Assembly: GCF_003231275.1 (NCBI RefSeq) | Contig: NZ_QKVL01000013.1 | Coordinates: 62,001-126,000, forward strand | From: Pseudomonas huaxiensis | GTDB lineage: Bacteria; Pseudomonadota; Gammaproteobacteria; Pseudomonadales; Pseudomonadaceae | Length of the DNA: 64,000 nt | Direction of reading: 5' to 3' | Shown: positions 9,543-18,672 of the stretch, piece by piece | How the letters are laid out: each line of letters opens with the position of its first letter | Numbering within the stretch: position 1 is the first letter of the stretch | Position numbers and translations under genes: made by a program | The notes under the pieces: generated by a model | Databases searched by the model: none | What the model saw: the letters and a program-made list of their open reading frames with translations, nothing else | Told to the model about the DNA's origin: nothing

Positions 9543-9788
9543 TCAGGCCGGTTCGGCGACGTTCAGGATGGTCAGCAATTGCTGGGTTGCTTCTGCGGCA
9601 TCGTGGCCCAGTTGAGTGAGGTAGCCGCCATCGGGCTGGTCGATCAGCTTCTTCTCGTAGAGGCGCTTGGCCGCCGCGATGATATGGGGAGCGGCGGTGT
9701 TGTGGACTTTGAGTCCTTCCTGAGTGCTGTCGAGATTGAACAGCGCGAGGATTTCCAGTTCGGCAACCAAATCGGGGGTAAACGACAT
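9543..9788 (-). CDS. TIGR02647 family small protein
   Basis: An 81-residue conserved gammaproteobacterial protein. It begins MSFTPDLVAELEILALFNLD and contains a helical segment AAPHIIAAAKRLYEKKLI and a GGYLTQLGHDAAE motif that looks like a winged-helix recognition region. The family is usually described as DNA-binding or hypothetical. I start at 9788, where a GGAGT ribosome binding site sits 5-6 bases upstream; the longer frame (to 9824) lacks one. It lies between cyaA and a small acidic protein on the same strand. The function is unknown. Confidence 0.78.
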   Translation of the reverse strand: MSFTPDLVAELEILALFNLDSTQEGLKVHNTAAPHIIAAAKRLYEKKLIDQPDGGYLTQLGHDAAEATQQLLTILNVAEPA

Positions 9789-9874
9789 AGATACTCCGGA
9801 CTTCAAGAAAAAGGAGGGCGGCACCTCTGCGGATGCCTGGTTTTGCAGTGTAGTCAGCCTCGCCTGGCTTTGCG

Positions 9875-10159
9875 TCAGTCTTTCTCTGGCGGCAGCTCGG
9901 GCAGGGCGCGCAGCGCGGTTTCATACCATTCGGTGTTGAAGGCGCGGTCATCTTCAAGCATGGCATCGATTTCGATGGCCAGGACATGGGCCATCAGGTT
10001 GAGGATGTCTTCACGCTCATAGCCCACCAGGGTCAGCTTGTTGAACGCCGCCTTGGCTGCCGGCGGTTCGCCGCTTTCAATCTGGTTTTCGATGGCTTGG
10101 GTCAGGGTCGATTCGGCGAAGGCTTCTTCATCGTCGGTGTCGATATCGTGGTCGCTCAT
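9875..10159 (-). CDS. small acidic conserved hypothetical protein
   Basis: A 94-residue protein starting MSDHDIDTDDEEAFAES. The first 25 residues are strongly acidic. A helical region (AAKAAFNKLTLVGYEREDILNLMAHVL, in two parts) and an Asp/Glu-rich C-terminus follow. I chose the ATG at 10159 with GAGCG upstream, rather than the extended frame to 10210. I do not recognise a named domain. The position next to the TIGR02647 gene and cyaA matches, as I recall, hypothetical genes at the same place in P. aeruginosa. No signal peptide or membrane segment is visible. Confidence 0.7.
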   Translation of the reverse strand: MSDHDIDTDDEEAFAESTLTQAIENQIESGEPPAAKAAFNKLTLVGYEREDILNLMAHVLAIEIDAMLEDDRAFNTEWYETALRALPELPPEKD

Positions 10160-10305
10160 GGGCGCGCTCCTCGGGATGAGGCAGCCAGTTTGCCACGGCC
10201 TTGGAGACAATGCCGGGGTATCTGCCGCTTGGATGATGCTGGTCAGTACCAGGCATTGGGTCTATAACACCCCGGCCAACCCCTTACGGCCTGGAGGCTG
10301 TTTTC

Positions 10306-10968
10306 ATGCTCAAGCTTCATGGATTCGCAGTCAGCAACTACTACAACATGGTCAAGCTGGCACTGCTGGAAAAAGGCCTGCCGTTCGAGGAGGTACTGTT
10401 TTTTGGCGGTCAGGCGCCAAGCTCGCTGAAAATCAGCCCGCGGGGCAAGGTGCCGGTGCTGGAGACCGAGCACGGCTTCCTCAGCGAAACCGACCTGATC
10501 CTCGATTACATCGAGCAGACCCAGCCGGGCAAGGCGTTGCTACCGAGCGAGCCGTTCGCCCGTGCCAAGGTGTGGGAGCTGGTCAAGGAGATGGAGCTGT
10601 ATATAGAGCTGCCGGCGCGCGCGTTCTACCCTCAGACCTTCTTCGGCGCCGAGGTGCCCGAGGCGATCAAGGAAAAGGCCTGGACCGAATTGCAGAACGG
10701 CATCGCAACCCTCAAGCGCAACGGGGTGTTCACCCCTTACGTCGCGGGTGAGAGCCTGACGGTGGCGGATATCTTCTTCTGCTTCAGCGTCGATCTGGCC
10801 CGTGCCGTGGGCAAGAAAGCCCATGGCGTGGACTTGCTGGAAGACTTCCCGCAGGCCAGCGCACTGTTGGAGCAGTTCGCACAGAACCCGCATGTGCTGG
10901 CGATCAATGAAGCCAAGGCGGCGCAGTTCCCGACCTTCCTGGAGCAGGTGGTCAAGGCGCGTAGCTGA
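10306..10968 (+). CDS. glutathione S-transferase family protein
   Basis: A 220-residue two-domain GST. The N-terminal thioredoxin-like domain (about 1-78) begins MLKLHGFAVSNYYNMVK and has the cis-Pro region GKVPVLE and the glutathione-binding ETDLILDYI. An all-helical C-terminal domain follows (about 90-210). Residues in the SNYYN stretch would supply the catalytic Ser/Tyr. It is a single gene convergent with argH, with a large palindrome between the two ends. The substrate is unknown. Confidence 0.88.
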   Translation: MLKLHGFAVSNYYNMVKLALLEKGLPFEEVLFFGGQAPSSLKISPRGKVPVLETEHGFLSETDLILDYIEQTQPGKALLPSEPFARAKVWELVKEMELYIELPARAFYPQTFFGAEVPEAIKEKAWTELQNGIATLKRNGVFTPYVAGESLTVADIFFCFSVDLARAVGKKAHGVDLLEDFPQASALLEQFAQNPHVLAINEAKAAQFPTFLEQVVKARS

Positions 10969-10985
10969 GAAAATCTTGCGGGCCT

Positions 10986-11034
10986 CATCGCCGGCAAGCC
11001 GGCTCCCACTGCGGGAGCCGGCTTGCCGGCGATG
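10986..11034. repeat. REPIN-like perfect palindrome between GST and argH
   Basis: Two perfectly complementary 22-base arms (10986-11007 and 11013-11034) surround the 5-base loop ACTGC. The arm core is CCGGCAAGCCGGCTCC, a very common extragenic palindrome in fluorescens/putida Pseudomonas and different from the GAGCGAGCTTGCTCGC type at 44.6 kb. It fills the gap between two convergent genes and could also terminate transcription from both sides or block 3' exonucleases. Confidence 0.85.
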
Positions 11035-11043
11035 GGTTACCGA

Positions 11044-12438
11044 TCAGCGGCTGGCCAGCAAGGCCTGGCCGCGGGCCACGGCAGCGCGAACCTGCGCCGG
11101 CGCGGTACCACCAATATGGTCGCGGGCGTTGACCGAACCTTCCAGGGTCAGCACCGCGAACACGTCCTGCTCGATCTGGTCGCTGAACTGACGCAGTTCG
11201 TCCAGGCTCATCTCGGCCAGGTCCTTGCCGGTCTCCACACCGTATTTCACTGCATGGCCGACGATTTCGTGGCAATCACGGAACGGCAGGCCGCGGCGTA
11301 CCAGATAGTCCGCCAGGTCGGTCGCGGTGGAGAAGCCGCGCAGGGCTGCTTCGCGCATTACCGCGTGACGCGGCTTGATCGCCGGGATCATGTCGGCGAA
11401 GGCACGCAGCGAGTCACGCAGGGTGTCGGCGGCGTCGAACAGCGGTTCCTTGTCTTCCTGGTTGTCCTTGTTGTAGGCCAGTGGCTGGCCTTTCATCAGG
11501 GTCAGCAGGCCGGTCAGGGCGCCGAACACGCGGCCGGTCTTGCCGCGAACCAGCTCGGGAACGTCCGGGTTTTTCTTTTGCGGCATGATCGAACTGCCGG
11601 TGCAGAAGCGATCCGGCAGATCAATGAACTGGAACTGGGCGCTGGTCCACAGCACCAGTTCTTCGGAGAAGCGCGACAAGTGCATCATCGCCACGCTGGC
11701 GGCGGCGCAGAATTCGATGGCGAAGTCGCGGTCGGACACGCCGTCCAGCGAGTTGCCGGCCACGGCTTCGAAGCCCAGCAACTGGCAGGTCAGTTCGCGG
11801 TCGATCGGGTAGGTGGTGCCGGCCAGCGCGGCGCTGCCCAGCGGCATGCGGTTGGTGCGCTTGCGGCAGTCGACCAGGCGCTCGTAGTCGCGGCTGAGCA
11901 TTTCGAACCAGGCCAGCAGGTGGTGGCCGAAGGTCACGGGCTGCGCGGTTTGCAGGTGGGTGAAACCGGGCATCACGGTTTCCGCTTCGCGCTCGGCCTG
12001 CTCCAGCAGCCCCTGCTGCAGACGGGTGATTTCAGCGAGGATCAGGTCGATTTCGTCACGCAGCCACAGGCGGATGTCGGTGGCCACCTGGTCGTTGCGG
12101 CTGCGCCCGGTGTGCAGCTTCTTGCCGGTGATGCCGATGCGGTCGGTCAGACGCGCTTCGATGTTCATGTGCACGTCTTCGAGGTCGATGCGCCAGTCGA
12201 AGTTGCCGGCCTCGATCTCGCCCTGGATGGTCTGCAGGCCGTCGATGATGGTGTCGCGTTCGGCGTCGGTGAGCACGCCGACCTTCGCCAGCATCGTGGC
12301 GTGGGCGATCGAACCCATGATGTCGTGGCGGTACAGGCGCTGGTCGAAGGTGACGGAGGCGGTGAAGCGGGCGACGAAGGCGTCGACGGGCTCACTGAAG
12401 CGGCCGCCCCAGGACTGGTTGGTCTTGTCAGTGCTCAT
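11044..12438 (-). CDS. argH: argininosuccinate lyase
   Basis: A 464-residue enzyme of the fumarase/aspartase superfamily that cleaves argininosuccinate to arginine and fumarate, the last step of arginine synthesis. The superfamily signature [12 protein letters not shown] lies near residues 280-290, and the early [20 protein letters not shown] and the [12 protein letters not shown] active-site block are present. I chose the ATG at 12438 ([12 protein letters not shown]); the longer frame to 12606 is unconserved leader. It is divergent from algR across a 303-base gap. Confidence 0.96.
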   Translation of the reverse strand: MSTDKTNQSWGGRFSEPVDAFVARFTASVTFDQRLYRHDIMGSIAHATMLAKVGVLTDAERDTIIDGLQTIQGEIEAGNFDWRIDLEDVHMNIEARLTDRIGITGKKLHTGRSRNDQVATDIRLWLRDEIDLILAEITRLQQGLLEQAEREAETVMPGFTHLQTAQPVTFGHHLLAWFEMLSRDYERLVDCRKRTNRMPLGSAALAGTTYPIDRELTCQLLGFEAVAGNSLDGVSDRDFAIEFCAAASVAMMHLSRFSEELVLWTSAQFQFIDLPDRFCTGSSIMPQKKNPDVPELVRGKTGRVFGALTGLLTLMKGQPLAYNKDNQEDKEPLFDAADTLRDSLRAFADMIPAIKPRHAVMREAALRGFSTATDLADYLVRRGLPFRDCHEIVGHAVKYGVETGKDLAEMSLDELRQFSDQIEQDVFAVLTLEGSVNARDHIGGTAPAQVRAAVARGQALLASR

Positions 12439-12741
12439 GGATTCGCTCGTTGAAGGCGTGAACGGGAAAAAGTGCCGCAGATGATAACAGGGTTGCCGGC
12501 TGCTACGAGGCCCGGAAGTCGGCACGAATGCGGGTTGGTGTCGCAGCTGCACGGGATATTTATCGATTGAACGGCAGTGTTCCGGCAACCGTCTACAGTT
12601 GGACAAAGGATCGGCATGTTTGCTGTCGAACCAGTGAATCTTTAGCCATCGTGCGAGTCTGAGCGTGGATCGCCGTGACGGTCGTCACCTCACCTGTCTA
12701 CGTTACCCTTGTGCGAGACTCACGCAGGAATCCAGCGCAAT
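12439..12741. promoter_or_regulatory. argH-algR divergent intergenic region
   Basis: This 303-base gap carries the leader of argH and the promoter region of algR. No open frame in it resembles a histidine kinase. It contains a short inverted repeat GTGACG-GT-CGTCAC at 12675-12688, a possible operator. I do not find a convincing AlgU-type (GAACTT/TCTGA) promoter with correct spacing. In P. aeruginosa the algZ/fimS kinase gene lies between argH and algR; here the space is empty. Confidence 0.6.
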
Positions 12742-13488
12742 ATGAATGTCCTGATCGTTGATGACGAACCCCAAGCCCGCGAACGCCTGAGCCGGCTGCT
12801 CGGCGACCTGGAGGGCTATACCGTGCTGGAGCCCAGCGCCACCAATGGTGACGAGGCTCTGGCGTTGATCGACAGTCTGAAGCCCGACGTGGTCCTGCTC
12901 GACGTGCGTATGCCGGGTGTTGACGGCCTGCAGGTCGCTGCCCGTCTTTGCGAGCGCGAATCCCCGCCGGCCGTGGTGTTTTGCACCACGGACGACGAGT
13001 TCGCCGTGCAGGCCCTCAAGGACAGCGCCGTGGGCTACGTGCTCAAGCCGGTGCAGGGCGAAGACCTGCACAACGCCCTGCGCAAGGCCGACCGGCCCAA
13101 CCGTGCGCAACTGGCGGCTCTCACCCGCCCCGCCGCCGAAAGCGGCAGCGGCCCGCGCAGCCATATCAGCGCGCGGACTCGCAAAGGCATCGAACTGGTC
13201 CCCCTCGACCAGGTGATCTACTTCATCGCTGACCACAAATACGTGACCTTGCGCCACGAAGGCGGCGAGGTCTTGCTGGATGAGCCGCTCAAGGCTCTGG
13301 AAGACGAGTTCGGCGAGCGTTTCGTACGCATCCACCGCAACGCGCTGGTGGCCCGCGACCGCATCGAGCGCCTGCAGCGAACGCCGCTCGGGCACTTCCA
13401 GTTGTTCCTCAAGGGGCTCAACGGCGATGCGCTGATCGTCAGCCGGCGTCATGTGGCGGGTGTGCGCAAAATGATGCAGCAGCTTTAG
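12742..13488 (+). CDS. algR: response regulator AlgR (LytTR type)
   Basis: A 248-residue response regulator. The receiver domain (about 1-120) has Asp7/Asp8, phospho-acceptor Asp54 in VVLLDVRMPG and a conserved Lys in GYVLKPVQ. The LytTR DNA-binding domain (about 145-245) contains VIYFIADHKYVTLRHEGGE and FVRIHRNALV. AlgR controls alginate, twitching, virulence and other genes in P. aeruginosa. I start at the ATG at 12742 (MNVLIVDDE), as in known AlgR. It is followed by hemC after 116 bases. The cognate sensor kinase AlgZ/FimS is not adjacent here, so phosphorylation would need a distant kinase, or AlgR works partly unphosphorylated. Confidence 0.94.
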   Translation: MNVLIVDDEPQARERLSRLLGDLEGYTVLEPSATNGDEALALIDSLKPDVVLLDVRMPGVDGLQVAARLCERESPPAVVFCTTDDEFAVQALKDSAVGYVLKPVQGEDLHNALRKADRPNRAQLAALTRPAAESGSGPRSHISARTRKGIELVPLDQVIYFIADHKYVTLRHEGGEVLLDEPLKALEDEFGERFVRIHRNALVARDRIERLQRTPLGHFQLFLKGLNGDALIVSRRHVAGVRKMMQQL

Positions 13489-13604
13489 GGCGGGGCAGGA
13501 AAGCCAGGCGACCAGGGATGGTCACTTTTCAGATGACATAGATCTGCAAGAGGCTTTGGCGGAGCTGTTATTATCCGGCGAATCTTTCTGCTACGGATCG
13601 TTCC

Positions 13605-14546
13605 ATGTCCACTCGCGAAATCCGCATTGCCACTCGCAAAAGTGCCCTTGCCCTGTGGCAGGCCGAATATGTCAAAGCCCGTCTGGAACAGGCCCATCCG
13701 GGACTGATCGTGACCTTGGTGCCGATGGTCAGCCGTGGCGACAAGCTGCTCGATTCGCCGCTGTCGAAAATTGGCGGCAAGGGCCTGTTCGTCAAGGAAC
13801 TGGAAACCGCGCTGCTTGAGCAGGAAGCCGACATCGCTGTGCATTCGATGAAGGATGTGCCGATGGATTTCCCCGAAGGCCTGGGCCTGTTCTGCATCTG
13901 CGAGCGCGAAGACCCACGCGACGCCTTCGTTTCCAACACCTTCTCCAGCCTCGAAGCGCTGCCGGCCGGCAGCATCGTCGGCACCTCCAGCCTGCGCCGT
14001 CAGGCCCAGTTGCTGGCACGCCGGCCCGATCTGGAAATCCGCTTCCTGCGCGGCAACGTCAACACCCGCCTGGCCAAGCTGGATGCCGGTGAGTACGACG
14101 CGATCATCCTCGCCGCCGCCGGCCTGATCCGCCTTGGTTTCGAAGACCGCATCACCGCCTCCATCAGCATCGACGACAGCCTCCCGGCGGGCGGCCAGGG
14201 CGCGGTGGGCATCGAGTGCCGTAGTGCCGATCACGAAATCCACGCCCTGCTGGCGCCGCTGCACCATGCTGACACCGCCGACCGCGTCAGCGCCGAACGC
14301 GCGCTGAACAAGCACCTCAACGGTGGCTGCCAGGTGCCAATCGCCTGCTACGCCGTGCTTGAAGGCGAGCAACTGTGGCTGCGCGGTCTGGTGGGCGAGC
14401 CCAGTGGCGGCGCGCTGCTCAGTGCCGACGCCCGCGCCCCGCGTGCGCAAGCCGAGGCGCTGGGTATCCAGGTCGCCGAGGCACTGCTGGCGCAAGGCGC
14501 TGGCGACATCCTCAAGGCTGTGTACGGCGAGGCCGGTCACCCGTGA
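13605..14546 (+). CDS. hemC: hydroxymethylbilane synthase (porphobilinogen deaminase)
   Basis: A 313-residue enzyme that polymerises four porphobilinogens into hydroxymethylbilane. Cys242 in NGGCQVPIA carries the dipyrromethane cofactor. Asp84 in HSMKDVP is the catalytic aspartate, and the [26 protein letters not shown] arginine-rich region (about 131-152) binds substrate carboxylates. It is the first gene of hemCDXY. Its stop codon overlaps the GTG start of hemD (GTGA). Confidence 0.97.
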   Translation: MSTREIRIATRKSALALWQAEYVKARLEQAHPGLIVTLVPMVSRGDKLLDSPLSKIGGKGLFVKELETALLEQEADIAVHSMKDVPMDFPEGLGLFCICEREDPRDAFVSNTFSSLEALPAGSIVGTSSLRRQAQLLARRPDLEIRFLRGNVNTRLAKLDAGEYDAIILAAAGLIRLGFEDRITASISIDDSLPAGGQGAVGIECRSADHEIHALLAPLHHADTADRVSAERALNKHLNGGCQVPIACYAVLEGEQLWLRGLVGEPSGGALLSADARAPRAQAEALGIQVAEALLAQGAGDILKAVYGEAGHP

Positions 14547-15310
14547 CCTGCTGGCGGCTGCTGCTGACCCGGCCCGCCGAGGACTGCGCGGCGCTGGCCG
14601 CCACCCTCGCCGAGGCGGGTGCATACGGCAGTTGCATGCCCCTGCTGGAAATCGAGGCGCTGACGGTCCTGGATCAGTATCAGGCGCTGATACACAACCT
14701 CGATCGCTACTGCGCAGTTATCGTGGTCAGCAAACCGGCAGCCCGGCTTGGCCTCGAGTTGCTTGCCGAGCACTGGCCGCAGTTGCCTGAACTGGCCTGG
14801 TTCAGTGTCGGTGCCGGCACTGCCGGCGTGCTCGAAAGCCATGGTCTGACGGCGCACTTTCCCGACAACGGCGATGACAGCGAAGCCCTGTTGCGCTTGC
14901 CGCAATTGCAGGCGGCGCTGACCCGTCCGGCACCGCGCGTGTTGATCCTGCGCGGTGAAGACGGTCGCGAACTGCTGGCCTCGCAGTTGACCGCGCTCGG
15001 TGCACATGTCGACTATCTGCCGCTGTACCGCCGTGGCTTGCCGAACTACCCTGCCAATACCCTGACGCAGCGGGTCTCGGCGGAACGCCTGAATGGCCTG
15101 GTGGTCAGCAGTGGACAGGGTTTTGAACACCTGCGGGCGCTGGCCGCGCAGGATTGGCCGCGTCTGGCGCGGTTGCCCTTGTTCGTACCGAGCCCGCGGG
15201 TGGCTGAAATTGCCCGCCAGGCCGGTGCGCAGAACGTGGTGGATTGTCGCGGCGCCAGTGCCGCGGCTTTGCTGGCGGCGCTGCGGGAAACCCCTGCACC
15301 CGCTTTCTAA
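14543..15310 (+). CDS. hemD: uroporphyrinogen-III synthase
   Basis: The 255-residue product cyclises hydroxymethylbilane with inversion of ring D. Sequence conservation in this family is low, but [16 protein letters not shown] at the N-terminus, the [12 protein letters not shown] and [15 protein letters not shown] blocks, and a [10 protein letters not shown] block towards the C-terminus fit HemD. The start is the GTG at 14543, overlapping the hemC stop by 4 bases, which makes translational coupling likely. Frames opening further upstream lie inside hemC. Confidence 0.93.
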   Translation: MTCWRLLLTRPAEDCAALAATLAEAGAYGSCMPLLEIEALTVLDQYQALIHNLDRYCAVIVVSKPAARLGLELLAEHWPQLPELAWFSVGAGTAGVLESHGLTAHFPDNGDDSEALLRLPQLQAALTRPAPRVLILRGEDGRELLASQLTALGAHVDYLPLYRRGLPNYPANTLTQRVSAERLNGLVVSSGQGFEHLRALAAQDWPRLARLPLFVPSPRVAEIARQAGAQNVVDCRGASAAALLAALRETPAPAF

Positions 15311-15354
15311 GGCGCTAAGCTGATGCGACGCGCCCCAATGCAAAGGATGGATAC

Positions 15355-16488
15355 GTGAGCGAAACAGCCTTGCCCAACGATGATCTGCAAACGACGTCCG
15401 AGGCTTCGACGAAACCCGCGCCCGAGTCATCCGGGCGCTCTGGCAATGGTCTGGCGATCCTCGCCCTGCTGCTCGGCGCCGCGGGTGTGGCTGCCGGAGG
15501 CTGGGGGTTATGGCAGGTTCGTCACTTGCAGCAGTCGAGCCAGCTCCAGGTTGACCAGGTACGTCAACTGAACGAACAGACCGAAGCCCTGCAGGCCCGT
15601 GAGCAGCAACTCTCGGCCCAATTGAGCAGCCTGCCGCCGGCCAGCGAGCTGGAAGACCGCCGCCGTCTGGTGGCGCAATTGCAGGGTGATCAGCAACGCC
15701 TGAACCAGCGCCTCGAAACCGTGCTCGGAGCCAGCCGCAAGGACTGGCGCCTGGCCGAGGCGGAGCACCTGCTGCGTCTGGCCAGCTTGCGCTTGTCCGC
15801 CTTGCAGGATATCGCCAGCGCCCGCGCGCTGGTCGAAGGTGCGGATCAGATTCTGCGTGAACAGAGCGACCCCGCTTCGTTCGCCGCCCGCGAGCAACTG
15901 GCCCGCAGCCTGGCCGCGCTGAACAGCGTGGAGCAGCCGGACCGCACCGGCTTGTTCCTGAAGCTGGCCGCACTGCGTGAGCAGGTGGTGCAGCTCAATG
16001 TGCAGGCGCCGGAGTTCAAGGCTGGCGGTGAATCCTTGTCCGGCCTGACTGCCGATGGCGATGGCGTCAGTCGCTGGTCGCAATGGTGGGAGCAGATCTC
16101 CCGCTACTTCCGCATCGATTTCAATGCCGATCAGAACATCAAGCCGCTGCTCGCCGGGCAGGCGCTGAGCCAAGTGCGCCTGGCCCTCAGCCTGGCGCTG
16201 GAGCAGGCGCAGTGGGCTGCACTCAATGGCGAAGCGAAGGTCTACACCCAGGCACTGGATGAGGCCCGTGGTGTGCTGCTGGCCAACTTCAACCGCGATA
16301 ACGACCAGGGCCGCTTGATGCTCGACCAGCTCAATGCTTTGGTGAAGGCGCCGGTGACGGTGGTGACGCCGGACCTGGCCGAAAGCCTCAGCGCCGTGCA
16401 GGCGTACCTCGAGCGGCGTCATATGCCGGCCGAGGAAGCGGTACTGCGTCAGCCCGTCGAAGATAAAACCCCGGAGGCCAAGCCATGA
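15355..16488 (+). CDS. hemX: HemX, membrane-anchored uroporphyrinogen-III C-methyltransferase-like protein
   Basis: A 377-residue inner-membrane protein. A short cytoplasmic N-terminus rich in Ser/Pro is followed by one membrane segment at about 28-48 and a long coiled-coil periplasmic region rich in Gln/Leu/Glu (about 50-130 and beyond). It belongs to the HemX family, annotated as a C-methyltransferase by name although no methyltransferase motif is visible. The start is a GTG at 15355 preceded by AAAGGATGG. It overlaps hemY by 4 bases (ATGA). A role in haem synthesis is inferred only from the operon. Confidence 0.88.
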   Translation: MSETALPNDDLQTTSEASTKPAPESSGRSGNGLAILALLLGAAGVAAGGWGLWQVRHLQQSSQLQVDQVRQLNEQTEALQAREQQLSAQLSSLPPASELEDRRRLVAQLQGDQQRLNQRLETVLGASRKDWRLAEAEHLLRLASLRLSALQDIASARALVEGADQILREQSDPASFAAREQLARSLAALNSVEQPDRTGLFLKLAALREQVVQLNVQAPEFKAGGESLSGLTADGDGVSRWSQWWEQISRYFRIDFNADQNIKPLLAGQALSQVRLALSLALEQAQWAALNGEAKVYTQALDEARGVLLANFNRDNDQGRLMLDQLNALVKAPVTVVTPDLAESLSAVQAYLERRHMPAEEAVLRQPVEDKTPEAKP

Positions 16489-17723
16489 AGCGCGCCTACC
16501 TGCTGGTGGTGGTGGCGATCGTCGTCGCCACCCTGTTGGGTATCGCCGTGGCCCGGCACAGCGGCTATGTCCTGATCGCGTACGATACGTTCCGATACGA
16601 GTCGAGCCTGTGGGCGACCCTCGCGTTGGTGGCGGCCGTGATTCTGGCGTTGTGGTTGCTGCGCGTGGTGATCGGTCTGGTGTTCACCTCCACCGGGCTG
16701 GTCAATCCATGGTCGCGGCACAACCGTAGCCGCCGTACCCGTATCGCTATCGAGCAGGGCCAGATGGACCTCGCCGAAGGTCGCTGGGCCAGTGCGCAAA
16801 AACACCTGCACCGCGCCGCCGAGGCTGAACGCCAGCCACTGCTGTACTACCTCGGTGCAGCTCGTGCCGCCAACGAGCTGGGCCGTACCGAAGACAGTGA
16901 CAACCTGCTGGAGCGGGCGCTGGAACGTCAGCCACAGGCGGAACTGGCCATCGCCCTGACGCACGCGCAGCTACAGGTCGATCGCGGCGATACCGAGGCT
17001 GCGTTGGTCACCCTGCAGGCCATGCATGAGCGTCATCCGCACAACGCGCAGGTACTGCGTCAGTTGCAGCGTCTGTACCAGCAGCGTGGCGACTGGTCGG
17101 CGCTGATTCGGCTGATGCCGGAGTTGCGCAAAGACAAGGTGCTGTCGGCGAAGGAGCTGGCGGACCTCGAGCGTCGTGCCTGGGGCGAGAACCTGAGCCT
17201 GGCGGTGCAGCGCGAGGACGATGGTCAGGCAGCCCGGCAATCGTTGGAGCGTGCCTGGCAACAACTGACCAACGCCCAGCGCCAGGAGCCGCAACTGGTG
17301 CTGGCCTACGCCGAGCAACTGCGCCAGTTGGGCGCCGAGAGCACTGCGGAGGAAGTGTTGCGCACCGCGCTCAAGCGTGAGTACGAAAGCCATCTCGCGC
17401 GCCTCTACGGCCTGGTGCGCGGCAGTGATCCGGCGCGCCAGTTGCAGACCGCCGAAGGCTGGCTCAAGACGCACGCCGACGATCCGAGCCTGTTGCTGAC
17501 CCTGGGCCGTCTGAGCCTGCAGAACCGTCTGTGGGGCAAAGCCCGCGACTATCTGGAAGCCAGCCTGCGCCTGCAACGCAACCCGGAAACCTGCGCCGAA
17601 CTGGCGCGGCTGTTGGCCGGTCTGGGCGACAACGAGCGCAGCAACGTGCTGTTCCAGGAAGGCCTGGGCCTGCTCGACGAACGCCTCTTGGCGTTGCCGC
17701 TGCCGGATCCGGTGCGGGCGTGA
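16485..17723 (+). CDS. hemY: HemY, haem biosynthesis-associated TPR membrane protein
   Basis: A 412-residue protein of the proteobacterial HemY family (not protoporphyrinogen oxidase). Two membrane segments lie at about residues 4-22 and 40-65. A soluble region built of TPR-like helical repeats follows, with many Leu/Ala/Arg helices (for example LAEGRWASAQKHLHRAAEAE). It is thought to act as a scaffold for haem synthesis enzymes. The start overlaps the end of hemX. It is the last gene of the hemCDXY unit; the next gene, dsbB, begins about 200 bases later. Confidence 0.9.
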   Translation: MKRAYLLVVVAIVVATLLGIAVARHSGYVLIAYDTFRYESSLWATLALVAAVILALWLLRVVIGLVFTSTGLVNPWSRHNRSRRTRIAIEQGQMDLAEGRWASAQKHLHRAAEAERQPLLYYLGAARAANELGRTEDSDNLLERALERQPQAELAIALTHAQLQVDRGDTEAALVTLQAMHERHPHNAQVLRQLQRLYQQRGDWSALIRLMPELRKDKVLSAKELADLERRAWGENLSLAVQREDDGQAARQSLERAWQQLTNAQRQEPQLVLAYAEQLRQLGAESTAEEVLRTALKREYESHLARLYGLVRGSDPARQLQTAEGWLKTHADDPSLLLTLGRLSLQNRLWGKARDYLEASLRLQRNPETCAELARLLAGLGDNERSNVLFQEGLGLLDERLLALPLPDPVRA

Positions 17724-17921
17724 TCGACGCCGCGGGCTGACCGGCAGGGTTGGTCCGCGGTGGTTGCAGGGTAATTCTTCCTGCGCAGGTTTGAGGATTT
17801 TTCCTATCCTGTTCAGCGAAAATTCCAGAAAAATCAGCGATTTGTCTACTTGGTTGCTTCTTGAAACAACGGGGGCGTTTCCTCTACCGTTGCGCAATCT
17901 CTTTCCTGCCTTGGTTTTGCC

Positions 17922-18443
17922 ATGCCGTTGGCTTGTCTGCGTTCAATCTTCTTCCCGGCTTTCCTGGCTTCTTTTCTGGTGCTTTGCGGCGCGTTTTACC
18001 TCGAATTCGGTCTGGGGCAGGTTGCCTGTCCGCTGTGTCAGGGGCAGCGACTGTTGCTGGCGGGGTTCTCACTGGTCTGCCTGTGCGGGCTGATTCATCG
18101 CCCGCCCCACCGGGTTGCTCGCAGGTATCTCGGGTTGTGCCTGGCTCTGGCCATTGCGGGTGCGCTGCTCGCAACCCGGCATGTTTGGCTGCAGGGGCTT
18201 TTTCCTACTGGCGACACGCCTTGCCTGCAGTCGATGGACTATCTGGTCGAGCAGGGAAGCCTCGAAGAGTGGTTGCAAGGCATGTTGGTGGGGGCGGCCG
18301 AATGCGTGCCGATCACCTGGAGTTTCATGGACCTGAGTGTGCCGGAATTGAGCCTGCTGGCGTTTCTCGGGCTCGGTGTGATGGTGGTGTCGAGATTGTT
18401 ACCTTGGCGTGAGGTGAACCCGCCCAACCCGGCGCGGTCATGA
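17922..18443 (+). CDS. dsbB: disulfide bond formation protein B family (DsbB/DsbH)
   Basis: A 173-residue inner-membrane protein with four membrane segments. It reoxidises DsbA using quinone. The first periplasmic pair is Cys36-x-x-Cys39 (CPLC) and the second pair is Cys101 and Cys128. Pseudomonas has two DsbB paralogues, and the one between hemY and algQ is often called DsbH. Start at the ATG at 17922; the frame opening at 17861 is a different reading frame and was rejected. Confidence 0.92.
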   Translation: MPLACLRSIFFPAFLASFLVLCGAFYLEFGLGQVACPLCQGQRLLLAGFSLVCLCGLIHRPPHRVARRYLGLCLALAIAGALLATRHVWLQGLFPTGDTPCLQSMDYLVEQGSLEEWLQGMLVGAAECVPITWSFMDLSVPELSLLAFLGLGVMVVSRLLPWREVNPPNPARS

Positions 18444-18538
18444 AAGGGGGCCGCCGGTCGTTTGAATCACCGGTGGCGATGCGTCGCAGGCTTAAACACT
18501 TGTATGAAACTAGTCACCTGCGTACCTTGAAGCCAAGG

Positions 18539-18634
18539 GCGTGCGGGAATAATCTCCCCTGCACGCATACCGAAAACACTGCTGCTCAATGCCGTTCTGC
18601 CGTTATTCCTTTTTGTATCTCAGCCTTGAGATAC
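18539..18634. promoter_or_regulatory. two stem-loops in the algQ upstream region
   Basis: The 229-base gap before algQ contains two clear inverted repeats. The first pairs 18539-18548 (GCGTGCGGGA) with 18555-18558 and 18561-18566 (TCCC, a 2-base bulge, GCACGC). The second is a perfect 8-bp stem GTATCTCA/TGAGATAC at 18615-18622 and 18627-18634 with the tetraloop GCCT, only 38 bases before the algQ ATG. They may be RNA leader structures or protein-binding sites. Confidence 0.5.
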
Positions 18635-18672
18635 GGGGCGCAGGGGCACGACCCACTAGGGATGAGACCGCC

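Noticed and set aside
12439..12741. AlgU (sigma-22) promoter for algR
   Set aside because: GAACC and TCTGA elements occur, but the spacing is about 25 bases rather than 16-17.
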